This document shows positions 46,053 to 54,809 of a stretch of DNA of 64,000 nucleotides, piece by piece. Position numbers and translations under genes: made by a program. Source of the DNA: Paenochrobactrum pullorum (GTDB lineage Bacteria; Pseudomonadota; Alphaproteobacteria; Rhizobiales; Rhizobiaceae); the NCBI RefSeq assembly GCF_041929845.1, contig NZ_JBHEEH010000006.1, positions 89,806 through 153,805 on the forward strand, in the 5' to 3' direction. How positions within the stretch are numbered: position 1 is the first letter of the stretch; each line of letters starts with the position of its first letter. Below the pieces are notes generated by a model. The model searched no databases, was not told the origin of the DNA, and saw nothing but the letters and a program-made list of their open reading frames with translations.

Positions 46053-46721
46053 ATGAGCGCTTTATCTATGCCAACCCCGATCTATCATCCGCCATTGGAG
46101 CCTTATCTCACGATCTTGCATCAGGAGCGGGATTTTTTGGTGCTGGATAAACCAAGCGGTCTTTTATCGGTACCCGGCCGTCATCCGGCCTTGTCGGATA
46201 GTCTGGCAACGCGGGTGCAAAAACGGTTTCCCGAAGCGCTGATGATCCACCGTTTGGATAAAGACACATCCGGCATTGTGCTGATGTCTCTAAATCGTAA
46301 AGCCCATGCACTAATTGCCAACCAATTTGCCGAGCGTTCGACGAAAAAATCCTATGTGGCCGAAGTTTGGGGCAATGTGAAGGAAGAGAGCGGCCTTGTT
46401 GATCTGCCGCTCTGCATCGACCCCGATAACAAACCTTGTCATCATGTCGACGCGGTTAATGGCAAACCGGCGCAATCGCACTGGCAGGTACTCGCGCGCG
46501 GCGCAGATACAACAAGGCTGCAATTGTCGCCGCTTACAGGCCGCACCCATCAATTGCGTGTACATATGAAAGCCATCGGCCATGTGATTTTGGGCGATGA
46601 ATTTTATGCAACCGACGAAGCACTGGCCCGCGCCAATCGCCTGATGCTCCATGCAGAAGAAATTACCTTTCAGCATCCTGATGGCGGTCTGGCAACATTT
46701 AGCGCTCCCTGCCCTTTTTAA
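46053..46721 (+). CDS. RluA-family pseudouridine synthase
   Basis: Converts uridine to pseudouridine in rRNA and/or tRNA. The catalytic Asp is in HRLDKDTSG; LTGRTHQLRVHMKAIGH is the third conserved motif. No S4 domain, as in RluA itself, which acts on 23S U746 and tRNA U32. The open frame begins at a GTG at 45972; the first 27 residues are charged and unlike the family, so I take the ATG at 46053, but the start is uncertain. Followed at once by rsmJ. Confidence 0.9.
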   Translation: MSALSMPTPIYHPPLEPYLTILHQERDFLVLDKPSGLLSVPGRHPALSDSLATRVQKRFPEALMIHRLDKDTSGIVLMSLNRKAHALIANQFAERSTKKSYVAEVWGNVKEESGLVDLPLCIDPDNKPCHHVDAVNGKPAQSHWQVLARGADTTRLQLSPLTGRTHQLRVHMKAIGHVILGDEFYATDEALARANRLMLHAEEITFQHPDGGLATFSAPCPF

Positions 46722-46723
46722 AG

Positions 46724-47374
46724 ATGTGCTCCATGTCAAAAAACACAGAAAATGATGATCTGATTGTGGATTTTGTCGGCGGCGCTGTCGGCCACCGCTT
46801 TCGCGTCAATGAAGGCCGCGGGCAGGCCTTGGCAAAAGCGGCAGGGCTCACCGGCAATATCACGCCCTTTATTGTCGATGCGACAGCAGGGCTTGGACGT
46901 GACGCGTTTTTGCTTGCCGCACTGGGCGCGCATGTCACCTTGATTGAACGCTCGGAAAAGATGCACCACCTGCTCGCAGAAGGAATGCAGCGCGCCGCCA
47001 ATGAAGGTGGACGACTGGCTGAAACGATCGCCCGCATGACGCTCATTCATGGCGATTCCAACGAAATCTTGCCTGATCTCAAACCACAAGTGGTGCTGGT
47101 TGACCCGATGCACCCACCGCGCGGCAATACGGCTTTGGTCAAAAAAGAAATGCGCCAAATCCGCGAAATCGTCGGTACTGATCCGGATGCTGAAAAACTA
47201 ATGCAGGTGGCGCTGGAACACGCACAAAACCGCGTTGTGCTGAAATGGCCGCTTCGTGCTGCACCGATGCAAAATATCCGTAAATTTTCGCACCAAATTT
47301 TAGGCAAAAGCACCAGATATGATGTTTTTGTCAAAGCCAAACTGCTGCCACCAGAAGAGCAGGAGACCGAATAG
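46724..47374 (+). CDS. rsmJ: 16S rRNA (guanine-1516-N2)-methyltransferase RsmJ
   Basis: SAM-dependent methyltransferase for m2G1516 of 16S rRNA. Marks are VDATAGLGRDAFLLAALGAH (SAM motif I), LIERSEKMHHLL and LVDPMHPPRG, a variant of the family's DPMYP. 216 residues. The ATG at 46733 (MSKNTEN) is an alternative start three codons inside. It follows the pseudouridine synthase, so both rRNA modification genes are probably co-transcribed. Confidence 0.9.
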   Translation: MCSMSKNTENDDLIVDFVGGAVGHRFRVNEGRGQALAKAAGLTGNITPFIVDATAGLGRDAFLLAALGAHVTLIERSEKMHHLLAEGMQRAANEGGRLAETIARMTLIHGDSNEILPDLKPQVVLVDPMHPPRGNTALVKKEMRQIREIVGTDPDAEKLMQVALEHAQNRVVLKWPLRAAPMQNIRKFSHQILGKSTRYDVFVKAKLLPPEEQETE

Positions 47375-47378
47375 AACC

Positions 47379-47873
47379 ATGACCATACGCCCGATTGTCC
47401 GCTTTCCCGACCCTCGCTTGCAACAAAAAGCTGAAATTGTCACCCAATTTGACGAGGCTTTAAAAACGCTTTGCCATGACCTGTTGGAAACTATGCGTGC
47501 GGCACCGGGCATCGGCATCACCGCGCCGCATATTGGCGTTTTAAGCCGTGTTGTCGTTCTCGAAATTTCCCCAGAGACCGAATATAAATTTTATATCAAC
47601 CCTGAAATCATCGAAGCTTCTGAAACCATGATCCGTCATCAGGAAGGCAGTGTTTCCATGACGGGGATGGTGGATGATGTGGAACGTCACGCCACAATTC
47701 GCCTGCGCTATCAGAACTTAGAGGGCCAAGAACAGTTTGAAGAAGCTGAAGGGCTGCTTGCGGTTTGCCATCAGCATGAAGTGGATCAGCTCAACGGCAT
47801 TTTTTGGTTGCAGCGCCTCTCCCGCCTCAAGCGTGATCGCCTAATCAAACGCTATTCAAAGCTGAACAGATAA
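47379..47873 (+). CDS. Peptide deformylase-like protein, metal site degenerate
   Basis: 164 residues from the ATG at 47379, four bases after rsmJ (the frame also runs back into rsmJ). Fold and motif order are those of peptide deformylase, but each motif is altered: motif 1 GIGITAPHI instead of GxGLAAxQ; motif 2 EGSVS (89-93), where Ser91 replaces the metal-ligand Cys; motif 3 HEVDQ (133-137), where Gln137 replaces the second ligand His. Glu134 remains. Two of three metal ligands are thus missing, so classical deformylase activity is unlikely. A true def gene is expected elsewhere. It could be a ribosome-binding relic or have a new activity. Confidence 0.85.
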   Translation: MTIRPIVRFPDPRLQQKAEIVTQFDEALKTLCHDLLETMRAAPGIGITAPHIGVLSRVVVLEISPETEYKFYINPEIIEASETMIRHQEGSVSMTGMVDDVERHATIRLRYQNLEGQEQFEEAEGLLAVCHQHEVDQLNGIFWLQRLSRLKRDRLIKRYSKLNR

Positions 47874-47888
47874 TAGCTAAAGGGGTTT

Positions 47889-49067
47889 TTATACAACCTG
47901 CCCCGCGCACCAGCCCGATGACCAAGCCCATTGGAAATTATAGCCGCCGAGCCAGCCGGTGACATCAACTACTTCGCCGATGAAATAAAGCCCGCTCACT
48001 GTTTTGCTTTCCATCGTCTTGGAATCCAGATCACGGGTATCCACACCGCCAAGGGTAACTTCCGCCGTGCGGTAGCCTTCCGACCCTGCCGGTTTAATGC
48101 GCCAATCATTAATCGCTGCTTCAATACGGCGGAATTCTTTGTCCGGCATATCCGCAAGCTTGGCAAATTTTACTTGCGCTTCGGCAATCGTCTGCGCCAG
48201 TTTTTTCGGCAAATACTGTGCAAGCGCTGTTTGCAATTCCTGACGGCCATTTTGCGCCCGCTGCTTTTTTAACACAGCCAACACGTCCAAATGTGGCAGC
48301 ATCGAAATGGCGATCTCGTCCCCTTCGCGCCAATAAGATGAAATCTGCAAAACCGAAGGCCCGCTAATACCACGATGGGTAAAAAGCATCGCCTCTTCAA
48401 AGCTGGTTTTGCCACAGGTGATTTTCGCATCCAGCGCCACACCGGCGAGTGGTTTCAAGCGCTCCAGCAAATTTGGCTCGAATGTCAAAGGCACAAGGCC
48501 GGGACGCGTTTCCACCAATCGCAAACCAAACTGGCGCGCCACATCATAGCCAAAGCCGGTTGCGCCCATTTTGGGGATGGATTTACCACCCGTTGCCACC
48601 ACAACCGAACCGCAATTGATCTGCACATCGTCAAACTTCACCAAAAAACCGGCATCAGTTTTTTCGATGACATCGACACTCGTCGATAGCGCCAATTGCA
48701 CAGAAAAGCGTTTCATTTCATCCAGCAGCATATCAATGATTTGTTGGGCTGAACCGTCACAGAAAAGCTGCCCCAGTGTTTTCTCATGATAAGCAATCGC
48801 GTGACGATCCATCATGGCGATGAAATGGTTTTGCGTATAACGGCTGAGGGCCGATTTACAAAAATGCGGGTTTTGCGAAATGAAATTCTTCGGGCTTGCA
48901 TGCAAATTGGTGAAGTTGCAACGCCCGCCGCCGGAGATACGAATCTTCTCGCCAGCACGTTTGGCGTGATCAATCACCAGCACCGAGCGCCCGCGTTTGC
49001 CCGCTTCAATAGCGCACATCATGCCAGCCGCACCAGCTCCGATAATCACAACATCAAACCACTTCAC
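47889..49067 (-). CDS. BaiN/HI0933-family flavoprotein
   Basis: 392-residue FAD-dependent oxidoreductase of the HI0933/YhiN group (TIGR00275-like). FAD-binding GAGAAG at 9-14, RISGGGRCNFTN and the C-terminal YFIGEVVDVTGWLGGYNFQW are diagnostic. BaiN reduces bile-acid intermediates in Clostridium; the proteobacterial role is unknown. Convergent with the deformylase-like gene, 15 bases apart. Confidence 0.9.
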   Translation of the reverse strand: MKWFDVVIIGAGAAGMMCAIEAGKRGRSVLVIDHAKRAGEKIRISGGGRCNFTNLHASPKNFISQNPHFCKSALSRYTQNHFIAMMDRHAIAYHEKTLGQLFCDGSAQQIIDMLLDEMKRFSVQLALSTSVDVIEKTDAGFLVKFDDVQINCGSVVVATGGKSIPKMGATGFGYDVARQFGLRLVETRPGLVPLTFEPNLLERLKPLAGVALDAKITCGKTSFEEAMLFTHRGISGPSVLQISSYWREGDEIAISMLPHLDVLAVLKKQRAQNGRQELQTALAQYLPKKLAQTIAEAQVKFAKLADMPDKEFRRIEAAINDWRIKPAGSEGYRTAEVTLGGVDTRDLDSKTMESKTVSGLYFIGEVVDVTGWLGGYNFQWAWSSGWCAGQVV

Positions 49068-49131
49068 GTCACATCCACTCCGACTTATTCAAAGATAAGG
49101 CGCTACAGCATGTCTGCCGGACAAGAAAGCA

Positions 49132-49602
49132 CTATTTGCTTTGCAAACCCATTCTGCGGTTAAGCCAACGTGGTTTGGGCAAGGTTTTATGCCGCTCAAA
49201 TTCTGGCTCGAAGCACTCAAAAACCGCTTGGCTCATGGACATTGCTTTCGGTGTACCTGAAGCTTGGCTCACATGCATCAGCCACTGCTCGGACAAAGCC
49301 AGTACCTCATTGTCTTTGTTTTTCATTTCCAGCAGAAAACGCACCCGCTTTTTATCAAGGCCGATCAATTGCACGCTGACATTGATCTTGTCGCCCTGAT
49401 AGCATTCTTTAAAATAGCCGATCCGGTTTTCAAGCGTGTAGAATGTAGCCTTTTCAGCCTTTAAATAGGCCGCACCCAAATGATGATGCTCAAGATAGGC
49501 ATTGCCGGCATGTGAGAACACAAGCCCATATGCATGATCCGCCATATGGCCATTATAATCCACCCAGTCAGGCAGAACCGTCACTTCCATTGTAAATAAC
49601 AA
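49132..49602 (-). CDS. Hot-dog fold acyl-CoA thioesterase
   Basis: 156 residues opening MEVTVLPDWVDYNGHMADHAY (from Met5), the 4HBT/carnitine-associated thioesterase start with DYNGHM. Similar domains are fused to L-carnitine dehydrogenase in some rhizobia. No partner gene here, so substrate is unknown. Sixty-four bases upstream of the flavoprotein gene on the same strand. Confidence 0.82.
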   Translation of the reverse strand: MLFTMEVTVLPDWVDYNGHMADHAYGLVFSHAGNAYLEHHHLGAAYLKAEKATFYTLENRIGYFKECYQGDKINVSVQLIGLDKKRVRFLLEMKNKDNEVLALSEQWLMHVSQASGTPKAMSMSQAVFECFEPEFERHKTLPKPRWLNRRMGLQSK

Positions 49603-49768
49603 TTACGCCCGCGGATATCCGCTCCCTATTTCTTCGTCTTTTCTCAATCTCAGTCTTGATGCACTTTTAAGGTAGATTTTACAAACTACATATATTTTAA
49701 AATAAACGATTGCATTTTTTTGCAATTATTATTATTTAATGATTAATTAGTTTAAAGGAGCTGCCCTT
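49603..49768. promoter_or_regulatory. Upstream region of the BigR operon with AT-rich palindromes
   Basis: Very AT-rich. It contains the perfect 12-base palindrome TATTTTAAAATA (49693-49704) and the inverted repeat ATTGCA-TTTTTT-TGCAAT (49709-49726). BigR regulators bind AT-rich inverted repeats in their own promoters, so one of these could be the operator; this is inference. Confidence 0.4.
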
Positions 49769-49897
49769 ATGGCGGATATTTTCATATTCCTTGAACCGCC
49801 AGTTTTACCGCCTTCACATCGGTTCGGTGCAATTTATTGTGGCTGTTGTGACAAGCAAAAACGACATGGCTCAATGCATAAGCGAGCCGGAAGATAA
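49769..49897 (+). CDS. Possible 42-residue Cys-rich peptide upstream of bigR
   Basis: Short open frame with AAAGGAG eight bases before its ATG, the best Shine-Dalgarno in this operon. The product opens MADIFIFLEPPVLPPS and contains YCGCCDK, three cysteines within four residues, then a basic tail (KQKRHGSMHKRAGR). It ends 48 bases before the ArsR gene. I recognise no family. It may be a leader peptide, a thiol-active small protein, or chance. Confidence 0.35.
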   Translation: MADIFIFLEPPVLPPSHRFGAIYCGCCDKQKRHGSMHKRAGR

Positions 49898-49945
49898 CTT
49901 TGTGCGTTATTTAAAAATTCCGCGCAATAAACGACCGAAAGTAGC

Positions 49946-50287
49946 ATGGGGCAAATAATGCAGTACGACCTTTCCAAACAGGCCGCTTTCATGAAAGAAA
50001 ATGTGAAAGAAGCCTCCAACTTTCTCAAAAAGCTCTCCAATCCAGACCGCTTATTAGTGACTTGTGCACTCGTCGATGGTGAACGCTCGGTACGCGAACT
50101 GGAAGACATGCTAAACATTCGCCAGCCCGGCCTGTCGCAACAATTGGCGGAATTACGCCAAGCCTGTCTTATCGAAGGGCGCAAAGAAGGCAAACAAGTA
50201 TTCTACCGGCTCGCTGATCCACGCATTGAAACATTCATTCAAACGATGCATGGTCTGTTTTGTAAGGCCGGAGAACAAAAATCATGA
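49946..50287 (+). CDS. ArsR-family repressor, BigR/SqrR-like
   Basis: 113-residue winged-helix protein. Cys40 (LLVTCALVDGE) and Cys106 (HGLFCKAGE) sit where BigR of Xylella and Agrobacterium has Cys42 and Cys108, which form a di- or tetrasulfide when sulfide or persulfides are present and release DNA. Helix-turn-helix is about residues 50-70 (LNIRQPGLSQQLAELRQAC). The stop overlaps the next ATG by four bases (ATGA). The neighbouring YeeE/YedE genes match the BigR regulon; the usual sulfur dioxygenase gene (blh) is not adjacent. Confidence 0.88.
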   Translation: MGQIMQYDLSKQAAFMKENVKEASNFLKKLSNPDRLLVTCALVDGERSVRELEDMLNIRQPGLSQQLAELRQACLIEGRKEGKQVFYRLADPRIETFIQTMHGLFCKAGEQKS

Positions 50288-50712
50288 CCGGCTTTACCCC
50301 GCTTCAATCACTTGGTGGCGGTGCGCTGATTGGATTAGCCGCCTGTATGCTGATGTATCTACATGGCCGCATTGCCGGTATCAGCGGTATTTTATCAGGC
50401 GTTTTGCCACCTTTCAGCCCTGATTGGGGTTGGCGTGCTGCTTTTCTTATTGGTGCAATCGCCGCACCAACATTATTGTTTTATTGCTTCGACTTCACAC
50501 CCGCCTTTACAAATAACGTTCCGGTATTTGGGCTGATTATCAGTGGTCTGCTTGTTGGTTTCGGCATCACAATCGGTTCCGGTTGCACATCCGGCCATGG
50601 CATTTGTGGCATCTCGCGGCTGTCCATCCGCTCCATTGCAGCAACTCTCACTTTCATGCTGACCACAACCATCACTGTCTTTACCATTCGCCATGTTTTC
50701 GGAGGCTTTTAA
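50284..50712 (+). CDS. YeeE/YedE family half-transporter, PmpA-like
   Basis: 142 residues with four spans. The conserved GSGCTSGHGICGISR carries the cysteines that in YeeE hand thiosulfate through the membrane. This and the next gene each encode half of a full-length YeeE, the PmpA/PmpB arrangement. Translation is coupled to the repressor by a 4-base overlap. Probable transport of a sulfur species is inferred from the family. Confidence 0.88.
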   Translation: MTGFTPLQSLGGGALIGLAACMLMYLHGRIAGISGILSGVLPPFSPDWGWRAAFLIGAIAAPTLLFYCFDFTPAFTNNVPVFGLIISGLLVGFGITIGSGCTSGHGICGISRLSIRSIAATLTFMLTTTITVFTIRHVFGGF

Positions 50713-51135
50713 ATGTCGCGCATTCTATCAGCTCTATTCATTGGTCTGATTTTCGGTAGCGGCATTGCCGTTTCAGGCATGATCAATCCTGCCAAAGTGC
50801 TTAATTTCTTTGATTTTTTTGGCACATGGGATCCCTCGCTGGCATTTGTAATGGGAGGCGCTTTGATCATCACAGCGATTGGTTATTTCTTTATTTTGAA
50901 ACGTCCGGCACCTTTGCTGGATAAAAGCTTTCACCTGCCATTAAAGCAGCAGATTGATCGACCTTTGATTGCAGGTTCTGCCATTTTCGGCATTGGTTGG
51001 GGCATTGGCGGTTTTTGTCCAGGCGGCTCTATTCCAGCGTTGGGTCTGATGCAAACTGACGTTTATATTCTGGTCGCCTCGATGATCACAGGCATTCTGA
51101 TTGCACGCTTTATGCGTGGCAAAATGCAATGTTAA
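50713..51135 (+). CDS. YeeE/YedE family half-transporter, PmpB-like
   Basis: 140 residues, the second half-transporter, starting at the base after the previous stop codon. Conserved GIGWGIGGFCPGGSIPALG has the family Cys; the opening LFIGLIFGSGIAVSGMINPAK is also typical. With the preceding protein it would make one YeeE-like channel. Confidence 0.88.
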   Translation: MSRILSALFIGLIFGSGIAVSGMINPAKVLNFFDFFGTWDPSLAFVMGGALIITAIGYFFILKRPAPLLDKSFHLPLKQQIDRPLIAGSAIFGIGWGIGGFCPGGSIPALGLMQTDVYILVASMITGILIARFMRGKMQC

Positions 51136-51139
51136 AAGC

Positions 51140-51167
51140 CAGAAGCGTGTTTTAAAACACGCTTCTG
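51140..51167. terminator. 28-base perfect palindrome between convergent genes
   Basis: CAGAAGCGTGTTTT followed directly by its reverse complement. It stands between the pmpB-like gene and the glycosyltransferase gene and probably terminates both; in RNA the A/T centre would open into the loop. Confidence 0.75.
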
Positions 51168-51173
51168 TTTATC

Positions 51174-54100
51174 TTAACGATTTAGACCACGCAACATGCC
51201 ATAGAGCTTTTGTGCCAACACCGGATATGCATGTTGATCTCGCCATTTTTGCGCACGCTGTTGCTGCTCAATTTTTTCCGACACACTCAGCCTGATAAAA
51301 TCTTCAATTCCAGCCGCAATATCCTCCGGTGAGATACCCCGCAATGTGAAAACCGCAGGCGCGACATCTTTAAAGATAGCCAATGGTGTGACTGCAACAG
51401 GTGTCCCGCATGTGATACCGTAGCGAACCGCTCCGCTCGAAGATTCAGCAGTTTTTTGATAAGGAAAAACGACAAGATCGGTTTGGGAAAGTTGTTTAAT
51501 ACTGCTTTCATCATCCAGAAAATCAGTATTGATGCTTATATAATTTTGTAATTGAAGCGTCTCAATTTTCTTTCGGGCCTGCGCTATGATTTTAGCTGAC
51601 TGCGGTACTGGATACTCAGCGTTCAGCATTTTCAAACACACATTCATGCCCTTGTCTCTTAAAATACGGACGACATCAATCAACTCTAACAAGCCTTTAT
51701 GAGGTAAAAAGAAACCATAAGAGCCTAGTACAAAACTGTTCTCGTTTTTTTGCTCTTGTTTTTCTATCTTTGACTCCAGAATTCCATGAGGAAACAAAAC
51801 AGAATTCTCAAAAATACCAATTTTTTTCAAGCGATTAAGATCATCACAATTGTGAACTAAAATACGTGCACATTGTTTCAACTCTTCAACCAATTGATCA
51901 AGCTTTTTGGTTGGATCCGTATCAGGATTCTGCGTCGCATGCATGACAACAACCACAACGATACCGGCATCATGGAGCTGGCTCAAAAATTCTTTAAAAT
52001 AAATAAAATTAAAGAAACCATAATTGAACTGTATCACAATAACATTGATACGCTGCCGGATGATCTCTTCATACATCATCTTAAAATCATCGATATTATT
52101 ATCGTTCCAACATCGAAAAACATTCGGTTCATCATTTTTTAATGAGGAATGAGCATGAGATGCAAATATACGGATTGGCTGTACCAGAGATTTGATCAAA
52201 TGCTCTGAATAAGTAGCGATCCCACAGCGTGTATTCCATGACGAAATCCAGCCAAGCCGCATCTCTTTTTCTGGAAGAGCTTGTGAGAATTGCCGTGCGG
52301 CTTCTACATTACGTTGTGCCACATCTTCCCAACGATGCTTTGATAAAAGCTGTTCACGTGCGCAGGCACATCGTTGAGTGATTTCGCTCAGAGGCGCTTC
52401 AAAAACCTCACGCATTTTTAGTGCCAGATCTTCAACATCCGGCTCAGCCCAAACTGAATTAAACAATTCAAAATGCGTATCGGTCGGCGAAAATTGATAA
52501 TCAACCAACCAGGTGTTTTGCGCAGTGCAAAAATCAAGCTGACCACTCCACCTCGTCGTAATCACAGCTAATCCTGAAAGCATTGCCTCGGCCAATGGCA
52601 GTCCAAAACCTTCCGCACGACTCGGCGCAACCAGAGCATGACAATCCTGATAAAGTTTTTTCAGCTGACTGTCGCTCAAATCCTCCTCAATAATAACAAC
52701 ATCGGGATAATTGGGATATTTCGAACGTATTTGTTCAAGCCAAACATGTATCTGATTGTGAGGGTTGGCAAATGTTTTGATGATCAGCGTAACGTCATCT
52801 GATCGCGTAAACTGCCTTCCATAAGCCTCCAGCATCACATCAACACCTTTGCGCGGAAAGCATGATGAAACGTGCAAAAAGCGAAACCTCTTGCCTTGCA
52901 CCTGATAATGATCATCAGCCACCACACGCTCCCAATGATCGACACCAACCCCTGCAACTTTAATAGGAACAGACACACCATTGTCGATCAGGACTTTTCG
53001 CACATGCTCAGACATGACCGTGATGCCCTGCAAGCTGACATTTAGTTTTTCTGTCCAGCGATAAGGAAAACTGCTCTCCTCCCAACCATAAGAATGCAGC
53101 AGATTAATGCGGCCTTTCATATCCTCGACACGCGGCGGATAAAGATTGCGGCTGGTTATATCCGCCGACAATTCATCCAGATTTTCTGCCTGTTTTTGCA
53201 TATGTGCCAAATCTGGATTTGCTTGCAAAAATGCTTGATCAGCAGCGAAATCCCCTGCCCCTTCGGTTGAGTGCAAAGCAACTTGATGACCTAATTTTGC
53301 TAATGCACGGGCTAATTCACGGTTGAGCAGCGCAAGACTATAGGAACTGTCAAAAGGCCCCTCCAATCGCCAGCGAATTGTCTCTTCCAGCACAGCGCCA
53401 CGATTAAAATACTGTGCCTGTTTTTCGTTTAGTTCAATCGCCTGCGCTATATTGATCAGCTCTTGCTGGCGATCCTGTTTGATCTGCGGCAGATAATCAC
53501 TCAATCTGTGAATAAGCTTCTGATAGGTTTCATTATTCGCACAATATTGATCGCTCCAAGCAAGAAAATGACGCTGTCGGGCTGCCTGAGACTCATAGAG
53601 CGCTTCCCATGCCTTTATCAAACGCTTTGCCGTCTCATCCCATGAGAATAATTGAGCGCGTTTTGCTGCATTTTCCTTCAGACATGTGCGAAAAACATCA
53701 TCCGTCAAAGCTTGTAGAAGTTTGTTCGAGATCGCCTGCTCATCGAAAGGGTCAAACAACGCATCTTCCCAACCAACCACTTCCGGTAGACTGGACGTGT
53801 TAGAACCAATGACAGCGGCTCCGCAGTGCATTGCTTCCAGTGCAGGTAAGCCAAACCCTTCCTGCCAGCTTGGAAAAACAAACAATTCGCATAAATTATA
53901 AAGTGCGATTAAATCTTCATCATTTACGTAGCCGGCAAAACATAACTCACCCGCCTCAAGGCCAGCCGATTTGGCCAGTCCTTGCAACAATACACGTTCA
54001 TGCGCACTCATCTTGCCAGCCAAGAGCAACATATATTTTTGTCTCAAAGCTTCAGGCAGTGCAGCATAAGCCTTAATCAAACGCGGAAGATTTTTGCGCG

Positions 54101-54809
54101 GATCAGTTCCGCCTGCATATAAAATAAAGGGCCTAGTGAGCTGCAAGCGTTGTAGCAGCGCATCGATCTTTCTTTGCGATAAAGTCAGTTTTTTAAAACA
54201 TGGATCAACGGCAGAAGATATATTGATAATTTTATCAGCTGGAATTTTTAATAAATCCTCTGCTTCAATTTTGGAAAAATCCGAGATTGCCAGCAATAAA
54301 TCAGCTCGTTTTAAATTCTCGATTTTTTTTGAATAATAATGATTATAAGCCGCATTATTTTTTAAATATTCTTCCGGATTACTAAGCGGTATAAGATCAT
54401 AGACCATTACACTCACTGGAATATCTTGATCAAAGACATGAATGGTTGACACTGCATCATCCATATAGCCTTCAAACAAACTGGTTATATGAATAATATC
54501 CGGCCGAAGATCTTTCAGAAAACGTTCACGCAACAATTCGGCTATGTCGTGGCGGGCTTTATTTTCTGCCAAGCCTGCTGATACAGGAACTGGCGCTTGC
54601 CAAATGACAATATTCTCAGCTGGCAACAAATGTTCAAACGCATCACGAATAGCCGCAACTGAGTCAATCAACATGCCATTCAACACAAGAATAATCTCAT
54701 GGCTCTTATTCTGACGTATAACAGCCTTCACCAATGATTGCGTATAGCGACCAATACCGCGAAATCGGCTTTCTGTCTGCAATCCCTGCATATCAAAAAC
54801 AATACGCAT
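51174..54809 (-). CDS. Three-domain GT4-type glycosyltransferase
   Basis: 1211 residues built from three GT-B units. Unit 1 is about 1-410 (RIVFDMQGLQTESRFRGIGRY; FVFPSWQEGFGLPALEAMHC). Unit 2 is about 490-830 (RFRFLHVSSCFPRKGVDVML; VAPSRAEGFGLPLAEAMLSG). Unit 3 is about 850-1211 (LGWISSWNTRCGIATYSEHL), with a weaker catalytic-site motif (VFPYQKTAESSSGAVRYG). The E(x)7E-type EGFGLPLAEAM motifs mark retaining GT4 enzymes. Such multi-domain enzymes build repeating surface glycans; acceptor and sugar are unknown. Its ATG overlaps the fkbM stop by one base. The region is AT-richer than the core genes. Confidence 0.88.
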   Translation of the reverse strand: MRIVFDMQGLQTESRFRGIGRYTQSLVKAVIRQNKSHEIILVLNGMLIDSVAAIRDAFEHLLPAENIVIWQAPVPVSAGLAENKARHDIAELLRERFLKDLRPDIIHITSLFEGYMDDAVSTIHVFDQDIPVSVMVYDLIPLSNPEEYLKNNAAYNHYYSKKIENLKRADLLLAISDFSKIEAEDLLKIPADKIINISSAVDPCFKKLTLSQRKIDALLQRLQLTRPFILYAGGTDPRKNLPRLIKAYAALPEALRQKYMLLLAGKMSAHERVLLQGLAKSAGLEAGELCFAGYVNDEDLIALYNLCELFVFPSWQEGFGLPALEAMHCGAAVIGSNTSSLPEVVGWEDALFDPFDEQAISNKLLQALTDDVFRTCLKENAAKRAQLFSWDETAKRLIKAWEALYESQAARQRHFLAWSDQYCANNETYQKLIHRLSDYLPQIKQDRQQELINIAQAIELNEKQAQYFNRGAVLEETIRWRLEGPFDSSYSLALLNRELARALAKLGHQVALHSTEGAGDFAADQAFLQANPDLAHMQKQAENLDELSADITSRNLYPPRVEDMKGRINLLHSYGWEESSFPYRWTEKLNVSLQGITVMSEHVRKVLIDNGVSVPIKVAGVGVDHWERVVADDHYQVQGKRFRFLHVSSCFPRKGVDVMLEAYGRQFTRSDDVTLIIKTFANPHNQIHVWLEQIRSKYPNYPDVVIIEEDLSDSQLKKLYQDCHALVAPSRAEGFGLPLAEAMLSGLAVITTRWSGQLDFCTAQNTWLVDYQFSPTDTHFELFNSVWAEPDVEDLALKMREVFEAPLSEITQRCACAREQLLSKHRWEDVAQRNVEAARQFSQALPEKEMRLGWISSWNTRCGIATYSEHLIKSLVQPIRIFASHAHSSLKNDEPNVFRCWNDNNIDDFKMMYEEIIRQRINVIVIQFNYGFFNFIYFKEFLSQLHDAGIVVVVVMHATQNPDTDPTKKLDQLVEELKQCARILVHNCDDLNRLKKIGIFENSVLFPHGILESKIEKQEQKNENSFVLGSYGFFLPHKGLLELIDVVRILRDKGMNVCLKMLNAEYPVPQSAKIIAQARKKIETLQLQNYISINTDFLDDESSIKQLSQTDLVVFPYQKTAESSSGAVRYGITCGTPVAVTPLAIFKDVAPAVFTLRGISPEDIAAGIEDFIRLSVSEKIEQQQRAQKWRDQHAYPVLAQKLYGMLRGLNR

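Noticed and set aside
49834..50193. 119-codon minus-strand open frame
   Set aside because: Antisense to the BigR-like gene; no domain.
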